From positions 96,065,804-96,129,803 of the forward strand of contig OX328124.1 of the NCBI GenBank assembly GCA_946811695.1: a DNA stretch of 64,000 nt, written 5' to 3'. Shown one piece after another: positions 44,789 through 57,024 of this stretch (its first letter is position 1; every line of letters starts with the position of its first letter). The notes under the pieces are model-generated. The model was not told the DNA's origin and made no database searches. It was given only the letters and a program-made list of their open reading frames with translations. The stretch comes from Gonocerus acuteangulatus (taxonomy: Eukaryota; Arthropoda; Insecta; Hemiptera; Coreidae). The translations under genes were made by a program, and so were the position numbers.

Positions 44789-44947
44789 TATACATATATA
44801 TATATATATACAAATTTGAACCACCGTTATTTTCGGTTTCTAGGGGTTCTGAAACGCAAAATTTTCTAGTTGGCACTTCTGGATTGTTTCATTGTATCAA
44901 CCTTATAAGCGGGGTTCCTCCCTATGGGGGAGGGAGGAACCGCGCTA
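42053..44947 (+). mobile_element. terminal-hairpin element, family A, copy 2 (2.9 kb)
   Basis: Starts GTCCGACTCGCAGGAACTGC after AAAA, has subterminal TTAGCGCGGTTCC (42079-42091), and ends in the hairpin 44909-44945 followed by TA and an A-run. The interior has ~350-bp tandem units (near 43850 and 44200) and a (TA)n tract (44751-44812). A hAT-like MITE is nested at 42342-42593. No protein is recognised. Confidence 0.8.
42342..42593 (-). mobile_element. hAT-like MITE, copy 3, nested in family A element
   Basis: Exact 8-bp duplication TACAGAAG at 42334-42341 and 42594-42601. Ends CATGGGCGTATAT / ATATATGCCCATG. Reverse orientation to copy 1. Confidence 0.95.
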
Positions 44948-44949
44948 AA

Positions 44950-46800
44950 AATGTTTATTTGAAAATAACTAGTGGTTAATGATTTTTGTCCATAATCTCT
45001 ACTACTTAGATACACTGTGCTCCGGTGGACCTCTTTCTAAAGTTATTTCATTTTATAGTTCCAATTTATATACATTGTACCACTCCTAAAATTAGTGAGT
45101 ATTATACCAACCTAACTAAACTTAAATGTATTCCCAATGGAATAAATACTTTTAACATCATTATTAAACTTCATTTATACCTAGTAAAGCTCTGAAATCG
45201 GATTTCTTCTTGTGCTAAAATGGACAACTAAATCCAGAAGGGATTTATTTTAAGGCCAATGCCTATCATTCGGGTCATTGCTTGGTAAGCCGAACAATGT
45301 TAGTTTAATTGTTTAAACAAAAATGATCAAGTAAATCTTATACAAATTATAACATAATATGTTATTATGTATAACCTTACTTGTCTTGTAATGGTAAAAG
45401 AAATACACAAAAACACATTGATATATTCAGAATGTTGTAAGAGAAAGTTACTCCAAAAGGATTATTACTATCATGTTCATAAATTCTTCCTTGACAGGTA
45501 CCTAAGATAGCCAAGTGTGTTAATAACTTTGAAGGACTGTTTAAATCGAATACACTGAGTGAAAAACATTTACAAATTTAAATACATTTTTCCGATTTAA
45601 GGCTAGTGTATTAAATTTTTAAGAAGAAAAAAAAATCTTCGAGGCTCTAACCTCGATTGCAACAATCCTTCAGAATGTACTAAAAGAAGTCCCTTACCAA
45701 GTAAAATTCTTAATGTTATACTGTATTTGCATAGAAAAAGCGACTTGAAATTATAATAACTTTTAAGACGCTTGTATATAATTCTATTTGGCCAATCTCC
45801 ATGATAAAATTTTAATAAGGTTGATTGCGTTCAAATTACATTTTCTTGTTCTAAAAACGTGACCAAGATCAATAATGTTTTCTTGAAGAACATTTTACGT
45901 TTTTAAAAGCACGATGATGACATTGTCATCTTTAAAATGATAACATGAGCTAGTTACCGACGATCCTATTTTGGCAATGAAAAACAGCTGGAATTTAATT
46001 TTTTTTTTTTTTTTTTTGAATATCTAGTGGTTAGCAATAATTGCCGTTGGTCAAAAGATGTTCTAGATGCACTTAGGACATTCCAGTTTTCAATTTTGAA
46101 TTTTCACATTTCCACGTTTTTGATTCGCCCAAAACCGCTGTGTGACAAATATTAAAATTATAGTTTTAGCCAACTGATTTATATAAAATGAATGTAATAA
46201 TTTTAGAAGCCAGCGTCATAATAAAGTACTTTTATTTAACAGACTACAGGACTACAATCGAAAGAGATTTCCACGCGTTATGTTTTTTTGCTAGGCAATG
46301 ACATCTATGCGAAGAAGAAACAAAGATTTGATTATGCATAGACACATTTCACGGATAAAAAAAAATTGAAACAAATATAATTCAGAGCTCTTACGTTTTA
46401 CTGATTTGAAGTGAATTTCACTATCATTTAACGTAGTTTTCGATAGAAAAATAATACGTGTTTACTAGAAAAGTGAGAGTAGTGCAATAAATACAATACA
46501 TTATTATTTAATATAAGTATTTTTAATATATCATTATGAAGAAATACGTCTTCACTTTATAGCAGAGGAGAAAAACCAGTTTAGACTTACTTAATGATGT
46601 ACAATTTATAATGGACTTACTACTTGTTCCTGAAACGAGCTGAGTCGAGAAAATGAAATATTTCACTTTACTAGGATGGCATAAAGATTGCATCTTGGAA
46701 ATGTGACTTGTAAAAATAAGTTAGTCATGTACGAAAGTGGGATAGCGAAAGTCAAGATGTAAAGTTAAAATGCCTTTGAAGCTGTAGGTTATATTCAGTC
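44950..46800. other. no recognised feature
   Basis: AT-rich; no ORF above about 60 codons with recognisable content and no obvious repeat pair. Confidence 0.5.
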
Positions 46801-46810
46801 TGGCTTGATG

Positions 46811-47062
46811 TCGTCGATACAAAAGCAAACTAACGAATATGAAAATCACCACTTTTCAAAGTGGAAAAGTATTTATTCATAACTTTTTTTTGGACAGTAG
46901 AATATTCGGCAGATTTGACCTTTTGATAGTGGAATACTTTCCCTTTAATAGAGTGAAGTCAGATTGAAGAATTTGCCGCACATAAGTCCAGCAGAAATTA
47001 GTAAAGATTGACAATGAAAGATACATTTTTTCATATTCGTTAGTTTGCATTTGTATCGTCGA
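46811..47062. mobile_element. MITE with ~35-bp terminal inverted repeats
   Basis: TCGTCGATACAAAAGCAAAC (46811) and the complement ending at 47062 match over about 35 bases with three mismatches (CAAACTAACGAATATGAAAA shared). Interior is non-coding. Confidence 0.85.
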
Positions 47063-47064
47063 TG

Positions 47065-48165
47065 TGATATCTATTGCTGAAAGGTTGTTAGGAGCATAGG
47101 AGAGAAATAACAGTTGAATTCCAACACTGGTGGATGTTATCCGAGTCTGTAATTCGGACGATTAAAACCGATTATCTGAACAGGTTTTTATCTGCTGACT
47201 GGTTCGAGGCGTTTATGAAGTGTAATTTTCATCTTAAGTGCTAATATTTTGTTGCAAATTGGAGCACATTGAATGCGGTTTATCATTTACCTTGACCCCG
47301 AACTATGAGATCGCGATATCCGATTGAGTGATAACCATCTGAGATAGGCGCTTTATGATGTCATGAGATTGTATCTATCTCTACTGATGACGTTTTACCG
47401 AAGCATTGATCTCTTATTGTCAGGTGCGTAATCAGTCATTCCATTATAAGATGATCTCTCTTATAGAAGTTCAGCAGTTTGCTTCGTTTGTTTGTTATTT
47501 GTAAACCACTTCTTCAAATGCTCGTTTCAAGACAGTAGGAGGCGCAGGAGCGGATTGGATACTATTGATAAAAATACTCTACCGGGAATTACTAGTATTT
47601 ATTCAGCTGGTAGGCACGTCGACTGGTGCTCTGGAGACACGACGGACAACTACCAGAAATAACCATACCATAAATCTGTACTGACTCGCCTCAATATGTA
47701 GACTAAAACGCATATGGTGGATCTGCATCCAGAAGATGGCGAAAATAAAAGTCTCCACAGACAAGTTATTATATTATACTCTCACATGAAAGCTTTCGAG
47801 CCTAAATCTCATATTCAGTTGATGTTATCACAACACTATGACTACTAAAGATTTGTCCTCTAAAGCGCTTTGTTAGAGTTTAGTAAATCAATTAATTGTA
47901 TCTTGTTGTTCCATTGGGATTTCTCTATATTTTTTAAGAGCTGAAGTGCTATTTTTGACTAACGGATTTATTTACTCATGATTATGTTTCTTGGTTTTTA
48001 GTGCATTCCGTATAGTTGAAATTGACATTTTTATTTTATTTATTTATTTTTAATTTTTCTTGAAATCTTCTTGAATCTCTTCAGCATTAATTCTTCAACC
48101 TAGTTGGTCATGTATTTGTGTTATATTCCTCGAATAACGCATCCTTCATGTATACTTTTTATATA
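47065..48165. other. no recognised feature
   Basis: Moderately AT-rich, non-repetitive; no splice-supported ORF found. Confidence 0.45.
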
Positions 48166-48169
48166 TATA

Positions 48170-48172
48170 CTA

Positions 48173-48231
<59 letters not shown>

Positions 48232-48323
48232 ATACTATGGGTATGTATGTGTTTATACTTATAAATTGTATCTTGAACTAGCGAACCATTGTAAAAATAG
48301 AAAAAAGGATTAAAATCGTTACT

Positions 48324-48380
<57 letters not shown>

Positions 48381-48412
48381 CATACATACATACATTCACT
48401 CACACACACACA

Positions 48413-48456
<44 letters not shown>

Positions 48457-48457
48457 C

Positions 48458-48515
<58 letters not shown>
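48170..48515. repeat. compound microsatellite cluster
   Basis: (TA)n at about 48172-48224 and 48329-48374, (CATA)n, then (ACGC)n at 48409-48456 and (CA)n at 48457-48513. Long open frames across it are repeat artefacts. Confidence 0.95.
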
Positions 48516-48518
<3 letters not shown>

Positions 48519-48717
48519 TGCATAACTAATTGAATATAATAAGCAGTGTTTGGTGCCAATGGCCATAGCAGTCGATGCACCTAAATTTAAAAAAAAAAAA
48601 AGCAGTGTAACAATGGTTGTATTCTCCCCTTCTATGTGTCCGTAATTTTACAATTAATATTGTACTATTTATATTTTGTACTCAGTACAGGTTGAATATT
48701 TCAATAAAGAATGAAAG

Positions 48718-48945
48718 GAGACCCGATGGCCGTGAGGGTTAAGGCGTGAGCAATTAACACTCCGTGCCACAAAGGTCGTGGATTCGATTCCCACTAGGGG
48801 GTGGTGGCTTTTCTTTCGAAAAAACAAAAGGCATCACCCCTATCCTGGCTGGTGGGTGGTAACCTATAGATAACCCGTCCTAAAATTCGTAGTTAATATT
48901 AAATGGACGTTAAAATTTAAATAAATAAAGAAAAAAGAAAAAGAA
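48718..48945 (+). mobile_element. tRNA-headed SINE, second family
   Basis: Box A GATGGCCGTGAGGGTTAAGG and box B GTGGATTCGATTCCCAC lie ~50 bases apart. The body is GGTGGCTTTTCTTTCG..GGCATCACCCC and the tail is A-rich (AAATAAATAAAGAAAAAAG). Same family as 1490-1625. Confidence 0.8.
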
Positions 48946-48949
48946 AGCA

Positions 48950-50050
48950 TCTAGCTTTTAGTTAATATCTTTTCTTATTTTGCTTCTAAATCGTGTAATA
49001 TCCATGCACTATTTTGTTGAGTAAGTTAGGCTAGTATCTAATAACCTCCAATTGATAAAGGTAGGGTGTGATTGAAAATGACAAATACAATAGAACATAA
49101 GCTTTGAGGATAAAAAACACATTAGCTGCACCTGACCCGATATTGAATTTACCTGAAGTACCTTGAAAATATTTGATATTTTCATGTAGAGATGATTAGG
49201 TATTTAATTGAACGATATATCATGCCTTTATGAAATAGTGTGATAACATTTCATCACGTATTTGTCTCACACTTCTGTCCTGTTGGAACGTTTTCCCTTC
49301 CTTTATATGTGTAACTTCAGCGCATATCGGGTGAAATAAATTAATTTTATGATAATTTGAGCGAAGAACTTCTAACGTTTTTCCTTCCTCCCTATAGGGA
49401 GAGAAACCTGCTTATGATCCGGTGACGCTTATGGAAGTACAAAAAACGAATGTCGACGTTTCGTAAGCCTTATGTATATCTGTACACAAAAACTGCATAT
49501 ATTTTTGTTGTTTAAAAAGTGATTTTATAACGAAAGGAATATTCAGGAATATTTCTCTACCGTTATTTGTGATGATATGATTGGATTAATCTTGCGGTTA
49601 GGACGTGACTTAAGAAAGGCCATGTCTTGGAGGGTATTCCCTGGCAGAACTTTTTATTTTTTTTTTAGTTTTACACCATTTTGGAGATTCAACTTTTTCT
49701 TCGATTTTAGTTTTCTTGTGTATAAGACTTGAGGTAAGTGAAGGTTTTTTTCTCATTGATTTGGCATTTTGTGACTTGGTATGTTACTAAATGTGTTTCA
49801 CGAAAAAAAAAGAAAAAAAAAAAAAAAATCTTTTTGGTAGGCCAATGATTCCAAATCAACACAAAGCGGTTTTGGTTATCTTTCCTTATTTCTTTTTTAT
49901 AAATCTTATTGTATAAATGTGTGTCTGTTACCTATTTAATAAGTTCATCAATTCGCTGGGAATCAGTTTATGCCCGGGCGAAAAGTGGGACCCAACGAGA
50001 TTTCGTGTTTCTAAAAACGCTACAGCCTATAAATCTTAACCGATATCAAT
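48950..50050. other. mostly unassigned; diverged family A end near 49378
   Basis: CCTTCCTCCCTATAGGGAGAGAAACC near 49383 resembles the family A hairpin. The rest is AT-rich with no gene seen. Confidence 0.4.
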
Positions 50051-50195
50051 GCTTTTTTTTAAGCATAAATATGCTTTAGCGATGGCTAAACTGAAAAAAA
50101 AAACTTTGCAAAAAAGTGTCCGCTGGTGTTCGCGCATGCGCTGTGGCCATCTACAAAAAAAAGTCCGACTCGCAGGAACTGCGTCATCTTAGCGC

Positions 50196-50196
<1 letters not shown>

Positions 50197-50230
<34 letters not shown>

Positions 50231-50394
50231 GGCACATCTACATCTAGGTCATTAGCGCCGACATCCAGGGTGTAGCGAGGAATTTCACCAGCGAGCCGTG
50301 GGATGATAAAATTCCTGCCGGAGGTTGGGAATCGAACCCACCATCTCCCGCTTATGAATCCAAGGCGCTAGCCATTAGACCACGGGAGACCCCG
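50197..50394 (-). mobile_element. tRNA-headed SINE, copy 3, nested in family A element
   Basis: Same family and orientation as 1249 and 15728, with poly-T at left and the tRNA head at right. It splits TTAGCGCG from GTTCC. No clear target duplication, unlike copies 1 and 2. Confidence 0.88.
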
Positions 50395-51468
50395 GTTCCT
50401 GTTCATATCCCTATTCTCATTTGAAAAGCATAGAATAGAAACAGATAATATTTTCCTCGGCCTTTGTTCAAAGGGTTTTATGGCTATACCTGGGGTCAGG
50501 TCCGCAAGACCCTAGAATCCTCTTCTACCGATACTTCATTTCATACGTTTCAATGAATTGGAAAATATCAAATATTTTCACACATTCTTGTGTTCTTTTA
50601 CTATAGTAATAATTCTACAGATAAAATCAATTAAAAAATAAAATAAAAAAACCAACAGCATAAAGGCAATTGAAAATATTCAAAAGACGTCATCGAATCT
50701 TTTTCTCTTGGCAAGCTATATTTCTAACAATGAATTGTTTTTCTTATTTTGCCTAATCTGTTTTATTGTAAAATACATTATCCAACTATAAGCAATTAAA
50801 AAATAACAAGGAATAAAAACAGACAAAAAGAACAGTTCGAATAAGCAAAATCAATTACTTTAATGTTTTAAGCACTTATTTCTCCGATTGACATCGCCTA
50901 ATCAAAACTTTCATCAGAACCTTTTTTGTAGAGCATTTAGTAAGCTTTCTAATGGTATTCTTTCGTTTACCAAGATTCTCAACCTTTTTCGAGATATTAA
51001 GGAAAATATACAAAGTTACCAAAACTTTTTAAGTCTGTTAATAACATATTTTATTCTAACCCTTCCTTAACTCCAAACGTAACCAAACTTTCAACATATT
51101 AGTTTTGATGAAAGTAGAACATGCAGAAAATGTTTCAACTGAATCCCATGATTCTAAGTACCCAAACCAAAAACGGTATTCAAAAAATATTTTTCCAATT
51201 TTCTCGAAAACGGTGAAAGCTATCGCCTTGAAAATGGTTTCATTCGTTTTCCTAGCCCAGGAATCATATAAAACGAGTACTTAGAAGCTTATGAACTCAA
51301 AAACGTAAGCGTTACGATTTTTTTTTGCGCGAATTTCGCCCCAAACGCCATCTTCCAGTAGGCGGATTTTGCTGGTTAACGAACTTGACCTTTCAAATTG
51401 GACGAAGGATTTTTGTACCAAATTTCATCAAAATCGGACCATTCGTCTTCTAGCTAGAGAGCGAACAG

Positions 51469-51474
<6 letters not shown>

Positions 51475-51541
<67 letters not shown>
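51475..51541. repeat. (TA)n microsatellite
   Basis: TA run inside family A copy 3, at the same relative place as in copies 1 and 2. Confidence 0.95.
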
Positions 51542-51547
<6 letters not shown>

Positions 51548-51979
51548 TATACATATATATATATACAAATTTGAACCACCGTTATTTTCGGTCTCTAGGG
51601 GTTCTGAAACGCGAAATTTTCTAGTCGGCACTTCCGGATTGTTTCATTGTATCAACCCTATAAGCGCGGTTCCTCCCTATGGGGGAGGGAGGAACCGCGC
51701 TAAAAAGAAGACTGTTATGTTATACAGTACACTACAAAGGTTTGTCGGTGGACCTAAAGCATATTTATGTTCCTGAACTTAAGCAGAAGGCTCTAAACGA
51801 ATTTCTTACCAGCGTTACTCTTGTTTTGTTTTGTTTTTTTTTTTCCATACCTCAGTAACCCTGAGGTGTGGCCGTTTATTACTACATGCCCCATGCATTG
51901 CATATCGCATGTATTTTGTATACAATATTTTACAGTTTACTTAAATGATTTAATAGTTTTATATGTAGAAACAAAAAAT

Positions 51980-52480
51980 TAAACATAAATAAGATTATTA
52001 ATTAGAAATTACAATTAAAAAGTTAAAATTAAACTGAATGAATGTATTAAGATGATTAAATAAATTAATTAAACTGAGAACATTATGTGTAGGAAAATAG
52101 ATGATCTGTAGAGAAAAAATAAATAAATAAATAAGATTATTAATTCAAAATTGCAATAAAAAAAATTAAAATTAAACTTAATGAATGTATTAAAATTATT
52201 TAATAAATTAATTAAACTGAGAACATTATATGTATAAAAATAGATTATATGTAGAAGATAAAAAAAAAAATAATAATAAAATAAAATAAAGACGATTATT
52301 AGTTCAAAATTACAATTAAAAATTGAAATTAAACTTAATGAATGTATTAAACTCGTTTAATAAATTAATTAAACTGAGGACATTATATGTAGAAAATAGA
52401 TTATATGTAGAAAAAAAATAGAAAAATAAATAAAATATATAAATAAGATTATTAATTTTAAAAAAAATAAATAAATAAAT
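51980..52480. repeat. AT-rich tandem repeat, ~145-158 bp period
   Basis: AAGATTATTAATT..AAATTACAATTAAAA, GAATGTATTAA, AATTAATTAAACTGAG and ACATTATATGTAG recur in order at about 51990, 52132, 52290 and 52445. It lies directly downstream (minus strand) of the R1-like LINE and may be its 3' UTR. Confidence 0.85.
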
Positions 52481-52499
52481 TAAATGAACGAAGTGATTC

Positions 52500-54867
52500 T
52501 TCCTATCTTTGAAGATTTCGGTTTTCCGTGATGTGGTTGCTGAAGGTTATCAGAGCACCCTTGAAGTTCCTGTACAGCAGTGCAGGGCTCGCCGGCCACT
52601 GGATTCCGGATCCTGTAACCACGCGTTCCAGCTCCTGTCTGTAGTCATCGGTGAGTCTGCAGTCGTATAAAAGGTGTGTGTATGAAAGAGTGCTCGTTCA
52701 ATAAGAATTAAAATATCATCTGCAAAGGCCACGATTTTAGTTTTTAATATTGAAATTTTGAATAAGAGATCATTTACGATGATATTCCAGAGTATGGGAG
52801 AACAAGCTGATCCTTGAGGGGTTCCAAGGTTTTGTCGTCTAGTAAATTTACCGATATTTGTATCTAATAGTATTTGTCTGTCCGTCAAGTAATTTTGTAA
52901 AATTTTATAAATGTTTTTTGGACAGTCAATATACCTTAGATATTCGAATAAAGAAGGCCCCACACATGGTCAAAAGCACCTTTAATATCCAATGATATAA
53001 GCAAGACATGACTTTTCACCGAGACACCTGTTCTGATAAAGTCAACTACAGTACGTATTGCATCTGGTGCTCCACGCTGTGGTGTGAAGCCATATTGATT
53101 TGGGTGAATTTTGCTTTTAGAGTGCAAGTGGTGTAAAAGTCGGGAGTGGATAATTTTTTCCAAAATTTTTCCTTCGATATTTAGCAGTGAAATAGGTCTA
53201 ATTGAGCTGACCTCCGTTCTCGGCTTTCCCTGTTTGCTTTGCAAAAGTAATTTTGCGGTTTTCCATTTAGTAGGGAATATTCCGTCTTGGAAACATTTGC
53301 GAAACAAAGCTCTAATAAATTGAGGATGTAAGTGGAAAACACGTTGAAAGATATCGGATGAGATGCCGTTGATTCCAGGTGCTTTGTTTTTTCCTAGATT
53401 ATTAATTATCTCAGTCAGTTCATTGTCAGAAATATCAGGGTCGTCATTTGTGTCTATTTGTTCATATATTTTTTGTCGCATATTAGAATGTTCTTGTGTG
53501 TCAGTTGTAGGATCGTCAAATGGTGTTAGAGTATCTAGTATGTAAGTAAGTGTTTCTTTTGAATCTGTCGTAAACGTACCATCAGTTTTTTTAATAGTCT
53601 GTAAGTTGAAAGGAGAACGTAACTTGTTAGAAGCAAACTTATAAGGCCAAGTCCAAGGGTTCGTAGCGTCTATTGAAGAGCAGTATTCCTTCCAGGATTC
53701 CATTTTGTAATCTTTAATTTTCTTCTGATATTCATGACGTTTATCCAAGTAGAGTCTCCTCCTTTCTAGTCTTATCGTCTCGTCTGTAGTAGTCCGTTGA
53801 TAGTCTCTCCTAGCCGAATTAGTCTCTTTCCTCAGTCTTGTCAAGTCTTCATTCCACCATGGTGTTACTCTGTGAGTTTGGTTGCTCTTCTTTATCCATC
53901 GCCCACCTCCATGGACCTTCAATGACTTGTTACATGCTTGGATTAGAGCTTTAGAATATTTATTAACGGTTTTTTCCACGCCGTGTGCATTCAAATATTC
54001 TAAGCATGCTTCATCTGTAGTTAGCACTTCTTGGTTTGTATTAATTTTGAGTATATTAGATATACACTCGTTCAAGGTGTGTTCAAAGTAATTCCAATCG
54101 GCATTTTTAGTAATGTATTTAATTTGAGTGGGTCCGAACGTTACTTTTTCATTGATGATATTTATTTTGAACTAGATTGTCCTATGGTCTGATAAGTTCT
54201 CGTGGTCGTGTATTGTCCAGTTAGTTATATTGTTTATCATTAATGTGTTTGTCAGCGTAAGATCAATGTTGCTGCTTCCTAAGTGTCCGTCAAATGTTGG
54301 TTCGTTTGTGTTCACATTAGTTATGTTTAGATCGTTTAGCGTTATAAAATTTTCTAAAAGTCTTCCCCGTTGATTTGTCAAAGAATCATACCATAGTTTC
54401 CCTCTGCAATTACTGTCCATTCCTAGTAATACTTTTGAAGTACCGAATTCTTGCAAGGTTCGTTTTATTTTATTTAGATCTAGGATGACATCTGTTTCCC
54501 CGTCGAAATAAGCACTCACAATTATATACTTTTCTCTATTAAATATGATTTCGGCTACTACATAGTCTTCATCTGAGAGATGATCTATAGCCATACTGTG
54601 GAGTTTGCTAGTGGTAACTACTACACAAGCTCTAGGTCTATTGTCAGCTTGTCTATGAACAACCTTATATTTTCCAATAATTCCCATAACTTTATTTCCT
54701 ACTGCGTAAGGCTCTTGAAGCAATAAAATATCGACATAATTTCTTTCTATATATTCATTTAAAAGTAATGTAGCCTTCCACGAGCGCCTTAGGTTTAGTT
54801 GAATAATGTTAATATGTTGTTTTAAAGGTTTATTAGAAAATCTGTTCGTAGTATTATTGCTAGCCAT
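52500..54867 (-). pseudogene. R1-like LINE ORF2: endonuclease and reverse transcriptase, broken
   Basis: The minus strand from 54867 opens an endonuclease/exonuclease-type domain (INIIQLNLRRS, ILLLQEPY, GMDSNCRGKLW, SNIDLTL, LSDHRT) and meets a single TAG at 54169-54171. The same frame continues (from about 54075) with a linker, then the reverse transcriptase: GKNKAPGINGISSDIF, IRPISLLNIEGKILEKII, GFTPQRGAPDA, LISLDIKGAFDHVWG. A frameshift near 52950 moves to another frame with LGTPQGSACSPILWNIIVND and FADDIL (catalytic DD). The thumb region is deleted: FADDILILIE is followed almost at once by a C-terminal piece (DYRQELERVV, ALLYRNFKGALITFSN). Inactive. R1 clade is inferred from the GAFDHVW and PQGS context. 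Confidence 0.9.
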
Positions 54868-54894
54868 AGGTTTTATCTGCTGGGCTTTTTTTTT

Positions 54895-55557
54895 TTAAAA
54901 TGAATGCTAATAAAATTTAGAGCAACTTTGTCTAGTCAGATTTTCGTTTTGTTTTCCTTTGTTTACGTGTAAAAAAGTTAAATTCCCGAAGTAATACATT
55001 TGAACATAAAATAATATTTCATTTTTCATCTAACACAATATCAGCAATGATATCGTTGACATTAAACATTCAAATCCTGATTAGGCTTGGATAAAATCAG
55101 ACTGACACATCTTCATAAAACGAAAATTTATCTTAATTCAACAATAAGATTATTTATTTATTTATTAATTCACGGAGCTTCACAACGGCAAGGCGATTTG
55201 CTCACATAAAAATAATCAATTAAAACTATATAAAGGGTGAAGAACATGAATTCATTATATTCAATTTCAAAAAAAGGAAAAGAAAAAAAAATATTAAAAA
55301 ATAAATGAGAAAAAAAAAATTAAAATAAAAAAAAAATTAATAATAACATTAATATAAAATAAAATAAATAATTGAATCACAATAAGATTAATTGAAACGG
55401 TATTTAGTATAGATAATAAGTGTAATGAATGAAATAAGATAAATTATTCTTTTAAGTAAATTTTGTGCTTCCACATCTATCGGAGTTAGAATGTGTGTTT
55501 AAGAACAACACACAAAAATCCGTCTAGACAAAGTTGTTCTAAAATGTATTAGCCTTC

Positions 55558-55564
<7 letters not shown>
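54895..55564. repeat. inverted pair flanking AT-rich DNA upstream of the LINE
   Basis: AGAGCAACTTTGTCTAGTCA near 54919 and GTCTAGACAAAGTTGTTCT near 55523 are near complements over ~45 bases, together with AATGAATGCTAATA / TATTAGCCTTCATT. The spacer is AT-rich with TTTATTTATTTATT. Confidence 0.7.

Positions 55565-55636
<72 letters not shown>
55560..55636. repeat. poly-A tract of about 77
   Basis: Uninterrupted A run next to the right member of the inverted pair. An unusually long homopolymer; length may be affected by assembly. Confidence 0.9.
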
Positions 55637-55639
<3 letters not shown>

Positions 55640-56040
55640 TTCAAATCGGTTTAGATGTAGAGGCTGTAGCTACTTTTGAAACACGAGAGGCCCTTTGGCT
55701 CCTTGAGGGGCGCCTTAACACTGGATATCAGCTTAACTATTCTGATGAAGCCAAACTACAAACTGACGGCAAAGCGTCATATGTAAATGAAGTGAGTTAC
55801 CTAAAAAGCGGTGTTCCGCAACCATTACCGCGGGACCATTATGGGTGTGCCGAGACACGTGTGACCCGGGGCGATGCTGGGTAAGTCGCCACGTGTGCTA
55901 CGATCATGGGTGTGTCGACACAGCCGTGCTCCAAAACGATGATGGGTGTGCCTTGGCTAATTTTAAATAATTTCAGTAATTTGTCGACGGCATAAAATAG
56001 TTTGTGAAGATGCCGAAACATAGGAGTGGGCTTCTAATTA
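55637..56040. other. GC-rich patch with GATGGGTGTGCC-type short repeats
   Basis: ATTATGGGTGTGCCGAGACA, GATCATGGGTGTGTCGACAC and GATGATGGGTGTGCC recur about every 60-70 bases (55835-55955). Composition differs from surroundings. No protein recognised. Confidence 0.5.
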
Positions 56041-56519
56041 AAAATGACTAATGAGGGATGCTCATCAGAGCGAGCTCAAATATCTCCTTATTAAGTTACG
56101 CCTTTTAATTTTTATAGATAAATCTACTTATCCGTAGATCTATGTAGAGTATTGAAGAAATGCTGTTAAATAAACAGCATATTGTAAATTGAAAAGAGGA
56201 CATCACTCTACTCAGAGCAAGAAAACTGTACGTCCTAGTGATTTAAATTTATTTTTAAACTTTTACAATACTAACAGTTATTCATAAATAAAAACAAAAT
56301 ATTTCATGAAAAACGTAATTGATTTTAGAATATTCACGGACTTCCACCGTCGCACAAAACGTTTATTGCTATAAGCGATCAAAAATAGCAGCTGAAACAA
56401 ACATATGTGTTTGTATGCACATATGTAATAACCAAATTGTATCTATGTATATATGTGTGTATGTATGTATATATGTGTAATGTTTGTTCTGAGCAAGTCG
56501 CTATAGTTGCGAAAAGCTC

Positions 56520-56572
<53 letters not shown>
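56520..56572. repeat. (TA)n microsatellite
   Basis: Perfect AT/TA run; TATGTATG repeats lie 70 bases upstream. Confidence 0.95.
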
Positions 56573-56729
56573 GCAGCTGAAACTTATTTCATGCCCGTTA
56601 TATGCGGAATATCGCAATAAGGGTCATCGCTATTTATTTATTGGGTAAAACAGCGAATAATTGAAAACTAAACATTTCTTACGGTTTCAATATTCAAGTC
56701 CGGTATATCGTTATAACCGGCATTGGGCC

Positions 56730-57020
56730 GGGCGAGGTTAGTTCAGTGGTAGAGCACTCGACTAATATGCTGGAGGACCTCTGTTCAAAAATCGACACTA
56801 AAAAATTTATCTTCTAGTCTCTTCGTTTCTGGCTTGGATTCGGGGTCCCAGACCGTCCCTAGGCCCGCCCAGCCTAGTTAACTGCGAAGGGAAAATCCAA
56901 TCGACCAAATGGCAGTTATGTTAAATGTTCTCAGTATCTGGACATTTATGTACCATGTAGCAGTTATGGTTTTGAATGATTATAAACTCAGCATCCATCC
57001 ATACATAAATAAAATAGTTG
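56730..57020 (+). mobile_element. tRNA-headed SINE, third family
   Basis: GGTTAGTTCAGTGGTAGAGC (box A), CTAATATGCTGGAGG (anticodon-arm-like) and CTGTTCAAAAATCGAC (box B, degraded) precede a ~200-base body that ends CATCCATCCATACATAAATA. Head resembles tRNA-Val/Ile. Confidence 0.75.
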
Positions 57021-57024
57021 ATTT

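Larger units (their letters stand above)
50163..51702 (+). mobile_element. terminal-hairpin element, family A, copy 3
   Basis: Same ends as 42053-44947. The hairpin 51664-51700 has a perfect 15-bp stem (GCGCGGTTCCTCCCT / AGGGAGGAACCGCGC, loop ATGGGGG). It is inserted into repeat C: left flank GTGGCCATCTACAAAAA, right flank AAAAAGAAGACTG, uninterrupted at 18731-18755. The SINE at 50197-50394 splits its subterminal repeat. (TA)n lies at 51475-51539. Confidence 0.85.

Noticed and set aside
48104..48580. Overlapping open frames rich in Ile-Tyr, Cys-Val or Arg-Ala
   Set aside because: They are translations of (TA)n, (CA)n and (ACGC)n microsatellites.
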